This document shows positions 26,971-36,078 of a stretch of DNA of 46,387 bases, one piece after another (the stretch's first letter is position 1; the number at the start of each line of letters is the position of its first letter). This stretch comes from Fidelibacterota bacterium (GTDB lineage: Bacteria > Fidelibacterota > Marinisomatia > Marinisomatales > UBA1611): the NCBI GenBank assembly GCA_018658715.1, contig JABHUQ010000028.1, positions 69,663-116,049 on the forward strand, written 5' to 3'. The position numbers were made by a program, and so were the translations under genes. The notes under the pieces are model-generated. The model ran no database searches, was not told the DNA's origin, and saw nothing but the letters and a program-made list of their open reading frames with translations.

Positions 26971-27239
26971 GGCCGCGCATTAATAGTTGACTTCTCTGGT
27001 CAAAGAAAGGTGAAAATTAGTTTGCTCCATCTCAGGTTCTATCAGCACATGATTAGAATTACTTACCGCTGCTCCCTTCCGGGCCTGACGGAGTTTATAA
27101 CCGGACCATTGCAATAGATTGAAACTTCATTACCACTTGATTTTTCCTATCAATTCAGCAAAAGCCGTCCATTAACATCAATCTTGCTAAAGCGGATTGC
27201 AAGTTACAGGGCACCGCTGACTCCCCATCTAGCACGGCC
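26971..27239 (-). ncRNA. ffs: Signal recognition particle RNA, long form with Alu domain
   Basis: About 269 nt. The ends pair (5' GGCCGTGC with 3' GCGCGGCC). The 5' part carries the Alu-domain pattern including GGTGCCCTGTAAC. The 3' half contains the universal domain IV: the GGAA tetraloop stem CAGGCCCGGAAGGGAGCAGC, the Ffh-binding site, with flanking CCGT and GGTAAG. The long type is known from Bacillus, Thermotoga and many other phyla, unlike the short E. coli 4.5S. It lies immediately upstream of dnaX, the same order as scr-dnaX-yaaK-recR in Bacillus. Exact ends are estimated from pairing. Confidence 0.92.
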
Positions 27240-27355
27240 AATATTTTCAATTTTCTCTCCAAACCTATCTAATTTATGTTGTAAATAGATACTCAAATAA
27301 GACGAGTAATTTAGGGTTTTATTAGGTTTAATGTTATTGGATTCTTCTCAAGAAT

Positions 27356-27736
27356 TTAATATATGACAACTATTTTTATTTCGGCTAATTCAAACCAATC
27401 CCAAAAATTTGACCGATCAAGTTTTATAACTCCATCCTTAAAGCTAAATCTAAGACGTTTTCTATATAGTGACTCAGTAAACCATTCAGATTGGTCACGT
27501 TTATAGTAAATAGCTACATATGGGGGACTATCTTCTTTGAATTCAGGAATGATAAGAGTGCAAATTGCTTCATTGAATTCACCTTCAGATGTAATAAAAT
27601 CAATTTTAGTATAATTAAAAACTCGTTTATTGAGGTGCGTGTACTCTTTTATTATAGATTCATAATTCTGAGCAGAAATACTGATCAGAATCAAATGTAT
27701 CGTAAGAAGTAATAAAAAAAGGGGGTGTTTATTCAC
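27356..27736 (-). CDS. Small exported protein, unknown function
   Basis: 126 residues from a GTG at 27734-27736; a TTG two codons upstream is the alternative. The N-terminus MNKHPLFLLLLTIHLILISISAQ is a good signal peptide with cleavage after SISA. The mature part (NYESIIKEYTHLNKRVFNYTKIDF, then AICTLIIPEFKEDSPPYVAIYY) looks like a small beta-rich domain; I do not recognise it. The start region coincides with the terminator of the upstream gene, so expression may depend on readthrough. It is followed by 116 bases and then the SRP RNA. Confidence 0.6.
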   Translation of the reverse strand: MNKHPLFLLLLTIHLILISISAQNYESIIKEYTHLNKRVFNYTKIDFITSEGEFNEAICTLIIPEFKEDSPPYVAIYYKRDQSEWFTESLYRKRLRFSFKDGVIKLDRSNFWDWFELAEIKIVVIY

Positions 27737-27740
27737 CCCC
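27711..27740 (-). terminator. Strong Rho-independent terminator
   Basis: On the minus strand a perfect 7-bp stem, GGGGGTG and CACCCCC, encloses AATAAA and runs straight into TTTTTTTATT. It begins 10 bases after the stop codon of the 150-residue gene (27751), so it should end the transcript coming from 31289. It also overlaps the first codons of the next small gene. Confidence 0.9.
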
Positions 27741-27750
27741 AAATTTCGGT

Positions 27751-28203
27751 TTACTTTTTCTTTCGCCCAAATAAACCTTTCTTTTTCTTCTTTTTCTCCG
27801 GTTTCTTGGCTGCATCAGACTTTTCATCTTTAGAATCTCCATCTCCTTCCAAGGTTTCTAGTCTTTTTTCCCATGCGCTCATTTCTTGTGGCGATCCATC
27901 AGCAGGGGCTTCGGGTGAAGACTCTTCTACGGATGCAGGTTCATCTGCTATTTCAGATTCATCTTGGTTCCATATTTCTTTTAATTTTTCATGACGTCTT
28001 TCAGAATTATCTTTTAACGTATCAATCATTTCTGTGACTTCATCATGAAAATCAGCAATTGTTTGTTCAAGACGATTAATGAGTTCCGTTTGCAATGGCC
28101 CGCCATAGCCATCCCCAACTTTTTCCATTAAGTCACCAAATTTAGACACTAGCATTTTTTTTTGTGGATCAACTTGTGGTTGATCAGTGTTTTTTTCTGG
28201 CAT
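27751..28203 (-). CDS. Cytoplasmic coiled-coil protein with acidic linker and poly-Lys tail, unknown
   Basis: 150 residues with no signal peptide. Residues 18-75 are amphipathic helix (KFGDLMEKVGDGYGGPLQTE, RLEQTIADFHDEVTEMIDTL), then an acidic Pro/Ala/Ser linker (about 80-108), a short helix, and a very basic tail ending in KKPEKKKKKKGLFGRKKK. The tail could bind membrane phospholipid, nucleic acid or ribosomes. A strong AAAGGAGG ribosome-binding site precedes the ATG at 28203. It is the last gene before the terminator at 27711-27740. I do not recognise a family. Confidence 0.7.
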   Translation of the reverse strand: MPEKNTDQPQVDPQKKMLVSKFGDLMEKVGDGYGGPLQTELINRLEQTIADFHDEVTEMIDTLKDNSERRHEKLKEIWNQDESEIADEPASVEESSPEAPADGSPQEMSAWEKRLETLEGDGDSKDEKSDAAKKPEKKKKKKGLFGRKKK

Positions 28204-28217
28204 TTCGCCTCCTTTTA

Positions 28218-28982
28218 TTAATTCTTATTGAATTCAGATTCTGTTAATGCAAATGTTTCTGTTGGACTGATCATTGTGGCTATTGCATCATATATTTCTC
28301 CACTAACAATGAGCCCTCCAGTTATTCCAAAAAATCTATAATACCATCTTTGATCAAGTTCTGGATTTCGTTGTTCATTCCAATATTCGCCAAACCCTAG
28401 ACCGATGATAGTACTAACATATCGTATAATAGGTTTCAAAACTAAAACATCAGCGGTTGAAAGTCTATATGAAATACTTTCCAATTCATGAATGTCTAAG
28501 TTTAGCATTTTTATCGCTGTTTGGACATGAACCGTGTCATTTTGAAACTTGACTAATGTTCCTTTAATATTTTTACCACCAACAACTTTGAGTTTTACAT
28601 ACTGCGGTTTTTCTATTTCTTCCAGTATTGCTGGAACACGTAGATAAAATAAATTTTCCCTAATAAGTTTTCTTCTTTCTTCTGTTAATTCAGGTTGACT
28701 ATTTACAGATACTTGAAGTTTCGCATACTCTTCCATAGGAATAAATTTTGATGTAGTAAATATTTTCCCTTGTTTACTTTGGGCAATCCGTGCTTCATAA
28801 ACATGTCCATCAGCCATGTAAATTTGAGCAGATTCGAAACCACGCGTATTTGGAAAAATTCCATAAAATTCATTTTCATCAATATCTATGACGGAACCAA
28901 TCTTCGGGCTCAATATGGTTACTTGATTTTGAGCGGCTAGTAGTCCAACCCAAAAAAGTGCAATATTAGCGTATTTTATCAA
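28218..28982 (-). CDS. Exported protein of unknown function downstream of FecR-barrel gene
   Basis: 254 residues, starting at a TTG (28980-28982), the only start codon that keeps the signal peptide (IKYANIALFWVGLLAAQ). The mature part has a beta-rich N-terminal region (QVTILSPKIGSVIDIDENEFYGIFPN) and a segment like an LSM/SH3-type small barrel (YVKLKVVGGKNIKGTLVKFQ, then NDTVHVQTAIKMLNLDIHEL). The C-terminus has a hydrophobic glycine-rich stretch (YVSTIIGLGFGEYW, FFGITGGLIVSGEIYDAIAT) that may touch the membrane. It begins 6 bases after the FecR-barrel gene, so the two probably act together. Confidence 0.65.
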   Translation of the reverse strand: MIKYANIALFWVGLLAAQNQVTILSPKIGSVIDIDENEFYGIFPNTRGFESAQIYMADGHVYEARIAQSKQGKIFTTSKFIPMEEYAKLQVSVNSQPELTEERRKLIRENLFYLRVPAILEEIEKPQYVKLKVVGGKNIKGTLVKFQNDTVHVQTAIKMLNLDIHELESISYRLSTADVLVLKPIIRYVSTIIGLGFGEYWNEQRNPELDQRWYYRFFGITGGLIVSGEIYDAIATMISPTETFALTESEFNKN

Positions 28983-28988
28983 AAAAAC

Positions 28989-31289
28989 TTAAAAGCTAAA
29001 TGCCGTCTCTATGGTTGTTTGCTGGATAGGCTCAAGACCGTTCCCGATATCTTGATAATATTGCTTAAAGTCCCAAATTAAGCTGACGCCTTTGCTTAAT
29101 TCATATCCTACTTTATATCCCATAACCGTATTTACGGACGGATTTTCAAAATCGAATGGATTTTCATCATTATTTCGCTGATAGTAGGCGGTTGCCATAC
29201 TCAATTTAGGAATATTCTCCGTATTTAAATTTAAATAAGCACTAAAACTTTTTATTTCTACGGTATCCGCCTTCATATTTGCATAAGAAGCGACAAAATC
29301 AACAACATTGAAAATATTAAATGAAGCTGATCCGAAATATCCCGTACTTGTATTGGAATTATCCATATTTTCAAATACAAGCATATCTTTTGTTTTAACA
29401 ACTGTTGAATCACCAATAGTGAATGTTGATACACGATTTAAGTCATAGCCTTGGTCAAAGAATTGTGGCACGTAAGAACCAGAAATCATTCTATATTCTA
29501 AGGATAGATTAATAAAAGCTAACCGTGTTTTAATTCCAGGTACCGTAATTCCCGTTCCACTTCTTTCAATACGGAATGTATCTAAATCAGTAGAAATCAC
29601 TTCCGGAAATGATAATGAATTGAATTCTGAATAAATATCAAAAGAAAATAATTTATTATTAAATACTGGATATCCAATATCTACACTAAATCCATTACCA
29701 TTTGATTTATTATTTTCTAAACTAAATGGATCAATTTTTAAAGTGATATTTTGATCTAACTGAACCGTATCATCGATCCCTTCAACCATTCCTGGATAAA
29801 TCCAGTCGGTTAATCCATCTCCATCAACATCTAATTCTAACGTATCATTATCAGCAATTCCATCCCCGTCTGTATCTTTAGAAAATAAATTATCTTCAGG
29901 GAAATCGTCAAAAATATCTGGAATATAATCATCATCTTTATCTTTTAAACCAGAAAATTGATTCACATCCCTTACGTAACTTACACCCAAGGTTAATGGA
30001 AAATTCTCAGATACTGTGTAAGTTGATCTAAACCCAATAAGCGTTCCACCACGAGAAAATTCTTTAATATTTGCCATAAATAATTCACCCCCAACAGGAC
30101 CAAAATTAAAGCCTGTTTGAATACCTGTTTTCTTAATGGATGGATATTCCATCATATTTGAATATCCTTGCACAAGGCCACCATATCCAAGAGTCAAATT
30201 TTCTAATGCCCCCCATTTTAACCAAAATGGATCTTGCACACTTCCATAACGAATGAACATTATTTTATCTAAAATCATGCTTGGATCTTCTGCCAACTTG
30301 CCCCATTCATCTTCTCGCACATTGCCATTATTGTCAATATATACTACAAGATCAAGCCCAACGCCAATTTTCCCAATATTGATTTCGGGTCGTAATGCTA
30401 ATTGATTATATAAAATGCCGTCGACAGTTGCTGACCCAATTCCTAATCCCATACCAAATGGTTTTGATGGTTTTGGGACATTAGGAGTACCAGATTCTGA
30501 GCCAGGTGACTCTGCCCCGGAATCTACTTCCGGTTCAGGTTCAGTTGTTTCACTTTCAGGCTCATCAGACGATTCTGGTTCAGATGGTTCTTCAGTACCT
30601 GGAGCACTTTCTTGTTGCTCAATAGGTTCTTGTGTTTCTTCAGGAGATTCAGTTTCCGGTTCATCTTCTCTTTCTGATGGAGGTTCTTCTTCTATTGGAA
30701 TATCCGTTTCGGGATCAGAAGGATAATCAGTAGGACTTGCGGGAGCTTGCATTACGTTTCCTGCATTATCAGAAATTGCCTTTTGCCCTGCTGCTACACT
30801 TACTGTTTGTCCAGTAGCTTTATTCATGACGTCAAATAACCCTTCCCGACCAACGAATTGGTCCACACCAGATGGGTCAACAATACATGCAAATTCAGTT
30901 CCTTTTACGGATGCCACACTTACAGGTGTTTCCACACGAAATGTTCTCCCTGAAACAGATTTTTGAACTTCATTTAAAATCGTTCCAAATTCTATATTTA
31001 TAGAACGAGTACTTCGGGTATCCATAATTTCAAATTGCGTATTTGGTTTTAATTTAATAATGGATTTACTATCGAGATAAATAATCGCCGCAAACCCCTG
31101 CTCACCAACTTTAATAGCATCCCCATTATTGACTTCTGCACCTAAAGATGCTTTTTCACTAAAGGATGTTTGACCTAATCGTTTGAATAATACATCACCC
31201 GACATTTTCATGACTCGAGCAACTGTTTCAGCTTGTACAAACCCCGAAATAATCGTGACGGAAATAAATAAATATTTAAAAATTTGCAT
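28989..31289 (-). CDS. FecR-domain / outer-membrane beta-barrel fusion with calcium-type repeats
   Basis: 766 residues with an unusual order. A signal peptide (1-20) is followed by a FecR domain (about 25-170) with the GDAIKVGEQGFAAIIYLDSK and VETPVSVASVKGTEFACIVD landmarks, then a Pro/Glu/Ser/Thr-rich linker (187-275). A long beta-barrel follows (280-766, ending in Phe: ETAFSF). Between barrel strands at 449-496 is a block of Asp-rich DxDxDG repeats (DKDDDYIPD, KDTDGDGIADND, DVDGDGLTDW) of thrombospondin-3 type, placed as an outside loop. FecR proper is a sigma regulator, but FecR domains also occur as periplasmic adhesive or peptidoglycan-side modules. A GGAGGT site precedes the ATG. Function unknown. 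Confidence 0.8.
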   Translation of the reverse strand: MQIFKYLFISVTIISGFVQAETVARVMKMSGDVLFKRLGQTSFSEKASLGAEVNNGDAIKVGEQGFAAIIYLDSKSIIKLKPNTQFEIMDTRSTRSINIEFGTILNEVQKSVSGRTFRVETPVSVASVKGTEFACIVDPSGVDQFVGREGLFDVMNKATGQTVSVAAGQKAISDNAGNVMQAPASPTDYPSDPETDIPIEEEPPSEREDEPETESPEETQEPIEQQESAPGTEEPSEPESSDEPESETTEPEPEVDSGAESPGSESGTPNVPKPSKPFGMGLGIGSATVDGILYNQLALRPEINIGKIGVGLDLVVYIDNNGNVREDEWGKLAEDPSMILDKIMFIRYGSVQDPFWLKWGALENLTLGYGGLVQGYSNMMEYPSIKKTGIQTGFNFGPVGGELFMANIKEFSRGGTLIGFRSTYTVSENFPLTLGVSYVRDVNQFSGLKDKDDDYIPDIFDDFPEDNLFSKDTDGDGIADNDTLELDVDGDGLTDWIYPGMVEGIDDTVQLDQNITLKIDPFSLENNKSNGNGFSVDIGYPVFNNKLFSFDIYSEFNSLSFPEVISTDLDTFRIERSGTGITVPGIKTRLAFINLSLEYRMISGSYVPQFFDQGYDLNRVSTFTIGDSTVVKTKDMLVFENMDNSNTSTGYFGSASFNIFNVVDFVASYANMKADTVEIKSFSAYLNLNTENIPKLSMATAYYQRNNDENPFDFENPSVNTVMGYKVGYELSKGVSLIWDFKQYYQDIGNGLEPIQQTTIETAFSF

Positions 31290-31324
31290 ATAATACCTCC
31301 AATGCTATTGTTTTACTGATATTA

Positions 31325-34099
31325 CTATGTTGAAATTTTCTTCTCAAGAGCTTCCTTTACTAAGAGAGCAATATGAAAATACGGCTTCCCTGTAGAATTT
31401 CCCATACCGATTTCGCAAGTTCTTCCTGATGAATAGCCTTTGTCGAAAACACCATAGTCACACAATTCAGATACTTCATACTTTGTAGCATTATGGGTTA
31501 ATTCTGGAAATCTCAATCCTCTGTCGCCAGCCATTCCACAACAATGATCTTCATCTGCTTTGAGTACGGTAGTTGAACATAATTGAGCTATGTTCATCAT
31601 TTTATCATTTAAAGACAATTTCGAATTTGAGCACGTTGGATGAATAGCAATTCGTTGATCTAGTTTTTGAATAGGATTAGATTGAATTAATTCATGTAAA
31701 AATGACACAGAATCAATGATTTTCAATGAATTCCACTTGTCCTTCACTCTTGCTGAAAGATTATTTTCTTGGGATATTATATGGTAAGTACAGGGTGACA
31801 TATCGACAATAATAGGCAATTCCCCATTCTTTGAAGATTCATATAGAGCATTTACTGTTTTTTCTAACGATAATTGCGCTCGATTTATCTGACCACGAGA
31901 GTAAAATAGCATTCCACAGCATAAATCCTTAATGTTTTCAGGTAACGCTAAAGATAAATCGCAATACTTACCAATATCTATCATATGTTGAGAAAGAGAC
32001 GCTTTTCCCCCATCAGGCGATAAGATACGATTTGCACAACTTGAGAATAGTATATAATCAGCATTTTTAGTTTCAGTGGAATGATGAAATTGAATTGTTT
32101 GAGAAATTTCCTTCGACCATATTGGAATTCTCCTATTGGAGATTGAATTTAATATTTTTGAAATTTTTGACAATAAAGTTGGTGATATTTTTGAAAAATT
32201 ATGGACTATTTTAAGTCCCAACTTAATTAATGAAGTTAAAAAGGAAAAATGCTCTACAATCCAGGAAGACTCCAATGATGAATCCTTTGCAGATATTTGG
32301 CGTAATTCTTTGATATAAGCACCCGTATTTATATTCACCGGACAGGCTGTTTCACATAAACCATCTACAGCGCACGTATCTTCTAGAAAATATTGTAATT
32401 CCTTTGAAATTTTCATTTTTTCTGATTCATTTAATTCAACTAATTCCCTAGCTATTATGATACGTTGCCTAGGCGTTAATGATATACCATTTGATGGACA
32501 TATTTTCTCGCAAAAGCCACATTCTACACATAAATCTATTTCATCGTTTACTTTAGGTAGTTTCTTTAAATTGCTTAAATGTTGTTTCTTATCAGAATTA
32601 ATTAATACGCCTGTATTTAAAATATTATGTGGATCCGAAAGTGATTTTACTTCTTTCATAATATCGTATAATTCATGTCCCCATTCGATTTCTACAAAGG
32701 GAGCCATATTGCGGCCTGTGCCATGTTCTGCTTTTAGGGACCCATTGAGTTTTCCAATTGTTAATTCTGCCATTTCATCAATGAGTTGCTCATATTGATC
32801 GATAGATTTTTGATCTTCTAAGTTAATAGATGCGACAAAATGAATATTTCCATCCTTTGCATGACCAAATGTAACTGCATCTTGAGTATTTGTATTATTA
32901 AAAATATCAAGCAACCCCATAACTGCGTTTCCAAGTTGACTAGAATCAACAGCAATATCTTCTGTAATAACACTAGTACCAGAACGTCTAATGGCCCCTA
33001 CTGTTGGATATAATCCTTTTCGTAAATTCCAAAGTTTCTGTCTTTCTAAATCATTTTCAATAAAATGGCCAGACAAATATCCCGAAGCAGAATGAATAAA
33101 ATGAGAAACATGTCCCACTTTATCATGCAATTGCTCCAAATGATTATCCTCATATTCAATGAGAAGGCCGGCGCTATTTTCAGGAATATTTGTTTTTTGG
33201 ATTGGTGGATTTTTTAAGTATGTTGATGTTAATAAAGATGCATAATCCATATACTCTAAACTAGAAACACCTAATTCAGCCAAGTGAGGTACCAGATCAC
33301 AAGCATGAACAGTATTCTCAAATAAAAATAATCCTGTAGATTTTTGAGGTGGATCAGGAACAGTATTTAGAATGACTTCTGATAAAAAAGCTAAAGTTCC
33401 TTCAGATCCAACTATTAAATGAGAAAAAATATCCATTGGGTGATCAAAATCTAGAAAAGCATTCAAACTATAACCCATGGTATTTTTTATACGATATTTT
33501 GACCGAATCTTCTCGACAAGATGCGGTTTATTGTTAATGAATTCCTTTAACCTACTCAATCCAGATGCTAGGCTTGATTCAATTTCTAAAAATCGGGCTC
33601 TATCTTCAGTTTGATCAGAATTGTAAATATGCCCATTCGCTAATATGAATCGGAGAGATTTTAGAGTATGATATGAATTGAATTCTGTCCCACATGCCAT
33701 CCCAGAAGAATTATTATTCACAATGCCACCAATCATAGCAGAATTAATAGATGCTGGGTCAGGACCAATTTTCATGCAAGATGATTTTAACATTAGATTC
33801 GCACGAGAACCAATAACCCCAGGTTGCAATTGTATGGCTTTACCATTATTTAAAATGTTACTTTTCTGCCAATGCCTAGATACGTCAGCAATAATACCAT
33901 CTGTGACGGATTGACCCGATAAAGATGTTCCTCCTGTCCGAAAAGTAATTGAAGTCTGATTATTTTTAGCGAAAGATAATAATTCAACAATATCTTGTTC
34001 TTTTTTTGGCCAAATAACACCTTGCGGAATAATTCTATAAATACTAGCGTCACGAGAATAAGCGAGACGATCTACAAGTCCTGTTGAGATAGAAGTCAT
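31325..34099 (-). CDS. FAD- and Fe-S-binding dehydrogenase, D-lactate dehydrogenase type
   Basis: 924 residues combining a GlcD-like flavin part with a GlcF-like Fe-S part. The FAD-binding PCMH domain holds TFRTGGTSLSGQSVTDG (53-69) and PASINSAMIGGIVNNNSSGM; the C-terminal flavin cap holds VTFGHAKDGNIHF and LKAEHGTGRNMAPFVE. Two 4Fe-4S motifs follow (CVECGFCEKICPS and CAVDGLCETACP), then two CCG-type halves (DLCCGMLFYSRG and EDHCCGMAGDRGLR). It probably oxidises D-lactate or another 2-hydroxyacid and passes electrons to the quinone pool or a cytochrome. It shares one base with the thioesterase stop (TAATG). Confidence 0.9.
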   Translation of the reverse strand: MTSISTGLVDRLAYSRDASIYRIIPQGVIWPKKEQDIVELLSFAKNNQTSITFRTGGTSLSGQSVTDGIIADVSRHWQKSNILNNGKAIQLQPGVIGSRANLMLKSSCMKIGPDPASINSAMIGGIVNNNSSGMACGTEFNSYHTLKSLRFILANGHIYNSDQTEDRARFLEIESSLASGLSRLKEFINNKPHLVEKIRSKYRIKNTMGYSLNAFLDFDHPMDIFSHLIVGSEGTLAFLSEVILNTVPDPPQKSTGLFLFENTVHACDLVPHLAELGVSSLEYMDYASLLTSTYLKNPPIQKTNIPENSAGLLIEYEDNHLEQLHDKVGHVSHFIHSASGYLSGHFIENDLERQKLWNLRKGLYPTVGAIRRSGTSVITEDIAVDSSQLGNAVMGLLDIFNNTNTQDAVTFGHAKDGNIHFVASINLEDQKSIDQYEQLIDEMAELTIGKLNGSLKAEHGTGRNMAPFVEIEWGHELYDIMKEVKSLSDPHNILNTGVLINSDKKQHLSNLKKLPKVNDEIDLCVECGFCEKICPSNGISLTPRQRIIIARELVELNESEKMKISKELQYFLEDTCAVDGLCETACPVNINTGAYIKELRQISAKDSSLESSWIVEHFSFLTSLIKLGLKIVHNFSKISPTLLSKISKILNSISNRRIPIWSKEISQTIQFHHSTETKNADYILFSSCANRILSPDGGKASLSQHMIDIGKYCDLSLALPENIKDLCCGMLFYSRGQINRAQLSLEKTVNALYESSKNGELPIIVDMSPCTYHIISQENNLSARVKDKWNSLKIIDSVSFLHELIQSNPIQKLDQRIAIHPTCSNSKLSLNDKMMNIAQLCSTTVLKADEDHCCGMAGDRGLRFPELTHNATKYEVSELCDYGVFDKGYSSGRTCEIGMGNSTGKPYFHIALLVKEALEKKIST

Positions 34100-34530
34100 T
34101 ATTTTATTGGATTATGCCAAACATGAAATATAGATGGCACAGGAGCAGATTTATTTCGAGTATAATCAAATGCTACCAGCTTGAAGTTAGCAACGCATAC
34201 TGGATCAGATTCATTTTGTATATAAATGCCAGTTAATAAATCAAAGCTAGTTGATCCTATCCTAGACATCCTTTGCCCTATCTCTAGGGATGATGGATGT
34301 TTTACTTGTTTTATCCATGAAATTGACATTCCACCCAATATGGTAGCTACATTTTCATCCCACCTATCTTCTACCATTCCCATCTCTTGATAAAAGGCGA
34401 TTCGTGCATCTTCCATATAAGTCAAATATGTAGAATGATTTATATGTCTTAATGCATCTAAATCTCTCCATCGAGTCTCAATAGTTGTCCAAAAGTCGAA
34501 ATCTGTGCGCTGATATTTTTGTTTATGCAT
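34099..34530 (-). CDS. 4HBT hotdog-fold acyl-CoA thioesterase
   Basis: 143 residues of the YbgC/FcbC-type 4-hydroxybenzoyl-CoA thioesterase family. The site DLDALRHINHSTYLTYMEDAR carries the family's catalytic Asp (in the D-x5-HxN pattern) and the E-x-AR helix. Hydrolyses a short- or medium-chain or aromatic acyl-CoA in the cytoplasm. Its stop and the dehydrogenase start overlap as TAATG, and comM ends 6 bases upstream, so all three share a transcript. The substrate is not visible from sequence. Confidence 0.88.
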   Translation of the reverse strand: MHKQKYQRTDFDFWTTIETRWRDLDALRHINHSTYLTYMEDARIAFYQEMGMVEDRWDENVATILGGMSISWIKQVKHPSSLEIGQRMSRIGSTSFDLLTGIYIQNESDPVCVANFKLVAFDYTRNKSAPVPSIFHVWHNPIK

Positions 34531-34536
34531 TTGATT

Positions 34537-36078
34537 TTATCCCAACCACAATTGGCGATCTAAACTTCGATATTGGATTGCTTCACTAATTTGAATGGAT
34601 GTAATTGATTTCTCTCCACTCATATCAGCAATAGTTCTAGATACTTTTAAAATACGATCATATGCTCGAGCGGATAAGCCTAATTTTTCCATAGCTGTTT
34701 TCAAAAGAATATTAGATTTTTTATCTAACTGACAATAATCTTTTAATTGTTTTGTTTCCATTTGAGCATTTGCATATAAATCATTTACATCTTTAAATCT
34801 TTCGATCTGAATCTCTCGAGCTTCTTGGACTCGCCCTCTAATATTATCCGATGATTCACCTGGTTCTTTTTCACTTAATTCTGAGAATTGTACTGCAGGA
34901 ACATCGATATGTATATCAATTCGATCCATCAATGGTCCTGAAATGCGACTCATATATTTTTGAATCATTTGAGAATTACAGGTACAATCATTATTAGGAT
35001 CAGTTGCAAAACCGCATGGACACGGATTCATAGATGCAACTAACATAAACCTAGCTGGATAATTTAATGACATAGCAGCGCGAGCAATGGTTACATCACC
35101 TGATTCTAATGGCTGGCGTAATACTTCTAATACATTTTTTTTAAACTCAGGTAATTCGTCTAGAAAAAGAACACCATGATGGGCTAAACTCACTTCGCCT
35201 GGTCGAGGAACGGCTCCCCCACCAATTAATCCAGCATCTGATATTGTATGATGTGGCGACCTGAATGGGCGTACACCAATTAACCCAATGCCATCTGGCA
35301 TAACTCCAGAAACAGAATGTATTTTCGTCGTTTCAAGGGCTTCCTGAAGAGTCAAATCGGGTAATATTGTTGGTAGCCTTTTTGAAAGCATTGTTTTGCC
35401 ACTTCCAGGTGGACCAACCATTATAACATTGTGTCCACCAGCAGCAGCCACTTCTAAAGCCCGTTTCACTTGTTCTTGCCCTTTTACATCTGAAAAATCC
35501 AACGCTTGCTTCTTTTGTTTATTAAAATAGGTAGTTAAATCAATGGATTGAATATCTTTTTCAATTTGGCCATTTAAAATATCAATAACTTCAGATAATG
35601 AATCGGCACCAGCAACCTTTACACCATCCACCACACTCGCTTCTTGGGCATTTTCTGTTGGAAGAATTAACCCTTTAATATCTTTTTCTTTTGCACAAAT
35701 TGCTACGGGGAGTGCTCCTTTAATAGGTCTTAAAGTTCCATCTAAAGCTAATTCTCCTAATAAAAGTAATTTATCTAAATAAGTAGGCACAATATCACCA
35801 GTAGCAGCCAATAAGCCCACAGCAATGGGTAAATCAAATGCAGATCCTTCTTTGCGAATGTCAGCAGGCGCAAGATTTACAGTAATATGTTTCATGGGAA
35901 AAGAATAGCCAGTATTTCGTATAGCAGCCATAACACGTTCTTTACTTTCCCGTACTGCACCTTCGGGTAATCCAACAGTTATAAATTTGGGTAATTTAGA
36001 TCCTGTTAGATGGCACTCTACTTCTACGACATACGCATCAATACCAAGAATAGCACTGCTGAGTACTTTTGCTAACAT
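34537..36078 (-). CDS. comM: ComM/YifB-family Mg-chelatase-like AAA+ ATPase
   Basis: 513 residues from the ATG at 36076-36078, which overlaps the previous stop as TAATG. An N-terminal Lon-protease-like S5 fold (1-165; SSAILGIDAYVVEVECHL, AAIRNTGYSFPMKHITVNLAPADIRKEGSAFDLP in parts) precedes a AAA+ core with Walker A VGPPGSGKTML, Walker B GVLFLDELPEF and a cysteine cluster (NPCPCGFATDPNNDCTCN). The C-terminal Mg-chelatase domain holds LSARAYDRILKVSRTIADM. In other bacteria ComM is a helicase that promotes branch migration in natural transformation, which fits with cinA and the rec genes elsewhere in this window. Confidence 0.95.
   Translation of the reverse strand: MLAKVLSSAILGIDAYVVEVECHLTGSKLPKFITVGLPEGAVRESKERVMAAIRNTGYSFPMKHITVNLAPADIRKEGSAFDLPIAVGLLAATGDIVPTYLDKLLLLGELALDGTLRPIKGALPVAICAKEKDIKGLILPTENAQEASVVDGVKVAGADSLSEVIDILNGQIEKDIQSIDLTTYFNKQKKQALDFSDVKGQEQVKRALEVAAAGGHNVIMVGPPGSGKTMLSKRLPTILPDLTLQEALETTKIHSVSGVMPDGIGLIGVRPFRSPHHTISDAGLIGGGAVPRPGEVSLAHHGVLFLDELPEFKKNVLEVLRQPLESGDVTIARAAMSLNYPARFMLVASMNPCPCGFATDPNNDCTCNSQMIQKYMSRISGPLMDRIDIHIDVPAVQFSELSEKEPGESSDNIRGRVQEAREIQIERFKDVNDLYANAQMETKQLKDYCQLDKKSNILLKTAMEKLGLSARAYDRILKVSRTIADMSGEKSITSIQISEAIQYRSLDRQLWLG

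Noticed and set aside
27241-27355. Bacteroidota-type promoter (TAGGTTTG) for the SRP RNA
   Set aside because: A TAGGTTTG-like element exists on the minus strand, but the upstream TTTG is about 26 bases away instead of the usual 19-21, so I do not list it.
30415-30726. 103-codon Ser/Gly/Pro-rich plus-strand frame
   Set aside because: Antisense to the Glu/Pro/Ser linker of the FecR-barrel protein; the composition is a mirror of that low-complexity tract.
32136-32798. Two plus-strand frames in the dehydrogenase region
   Set aside because: Antisense to clear Fe-S and flavin motifs of the dehydrogenase; no start signals.
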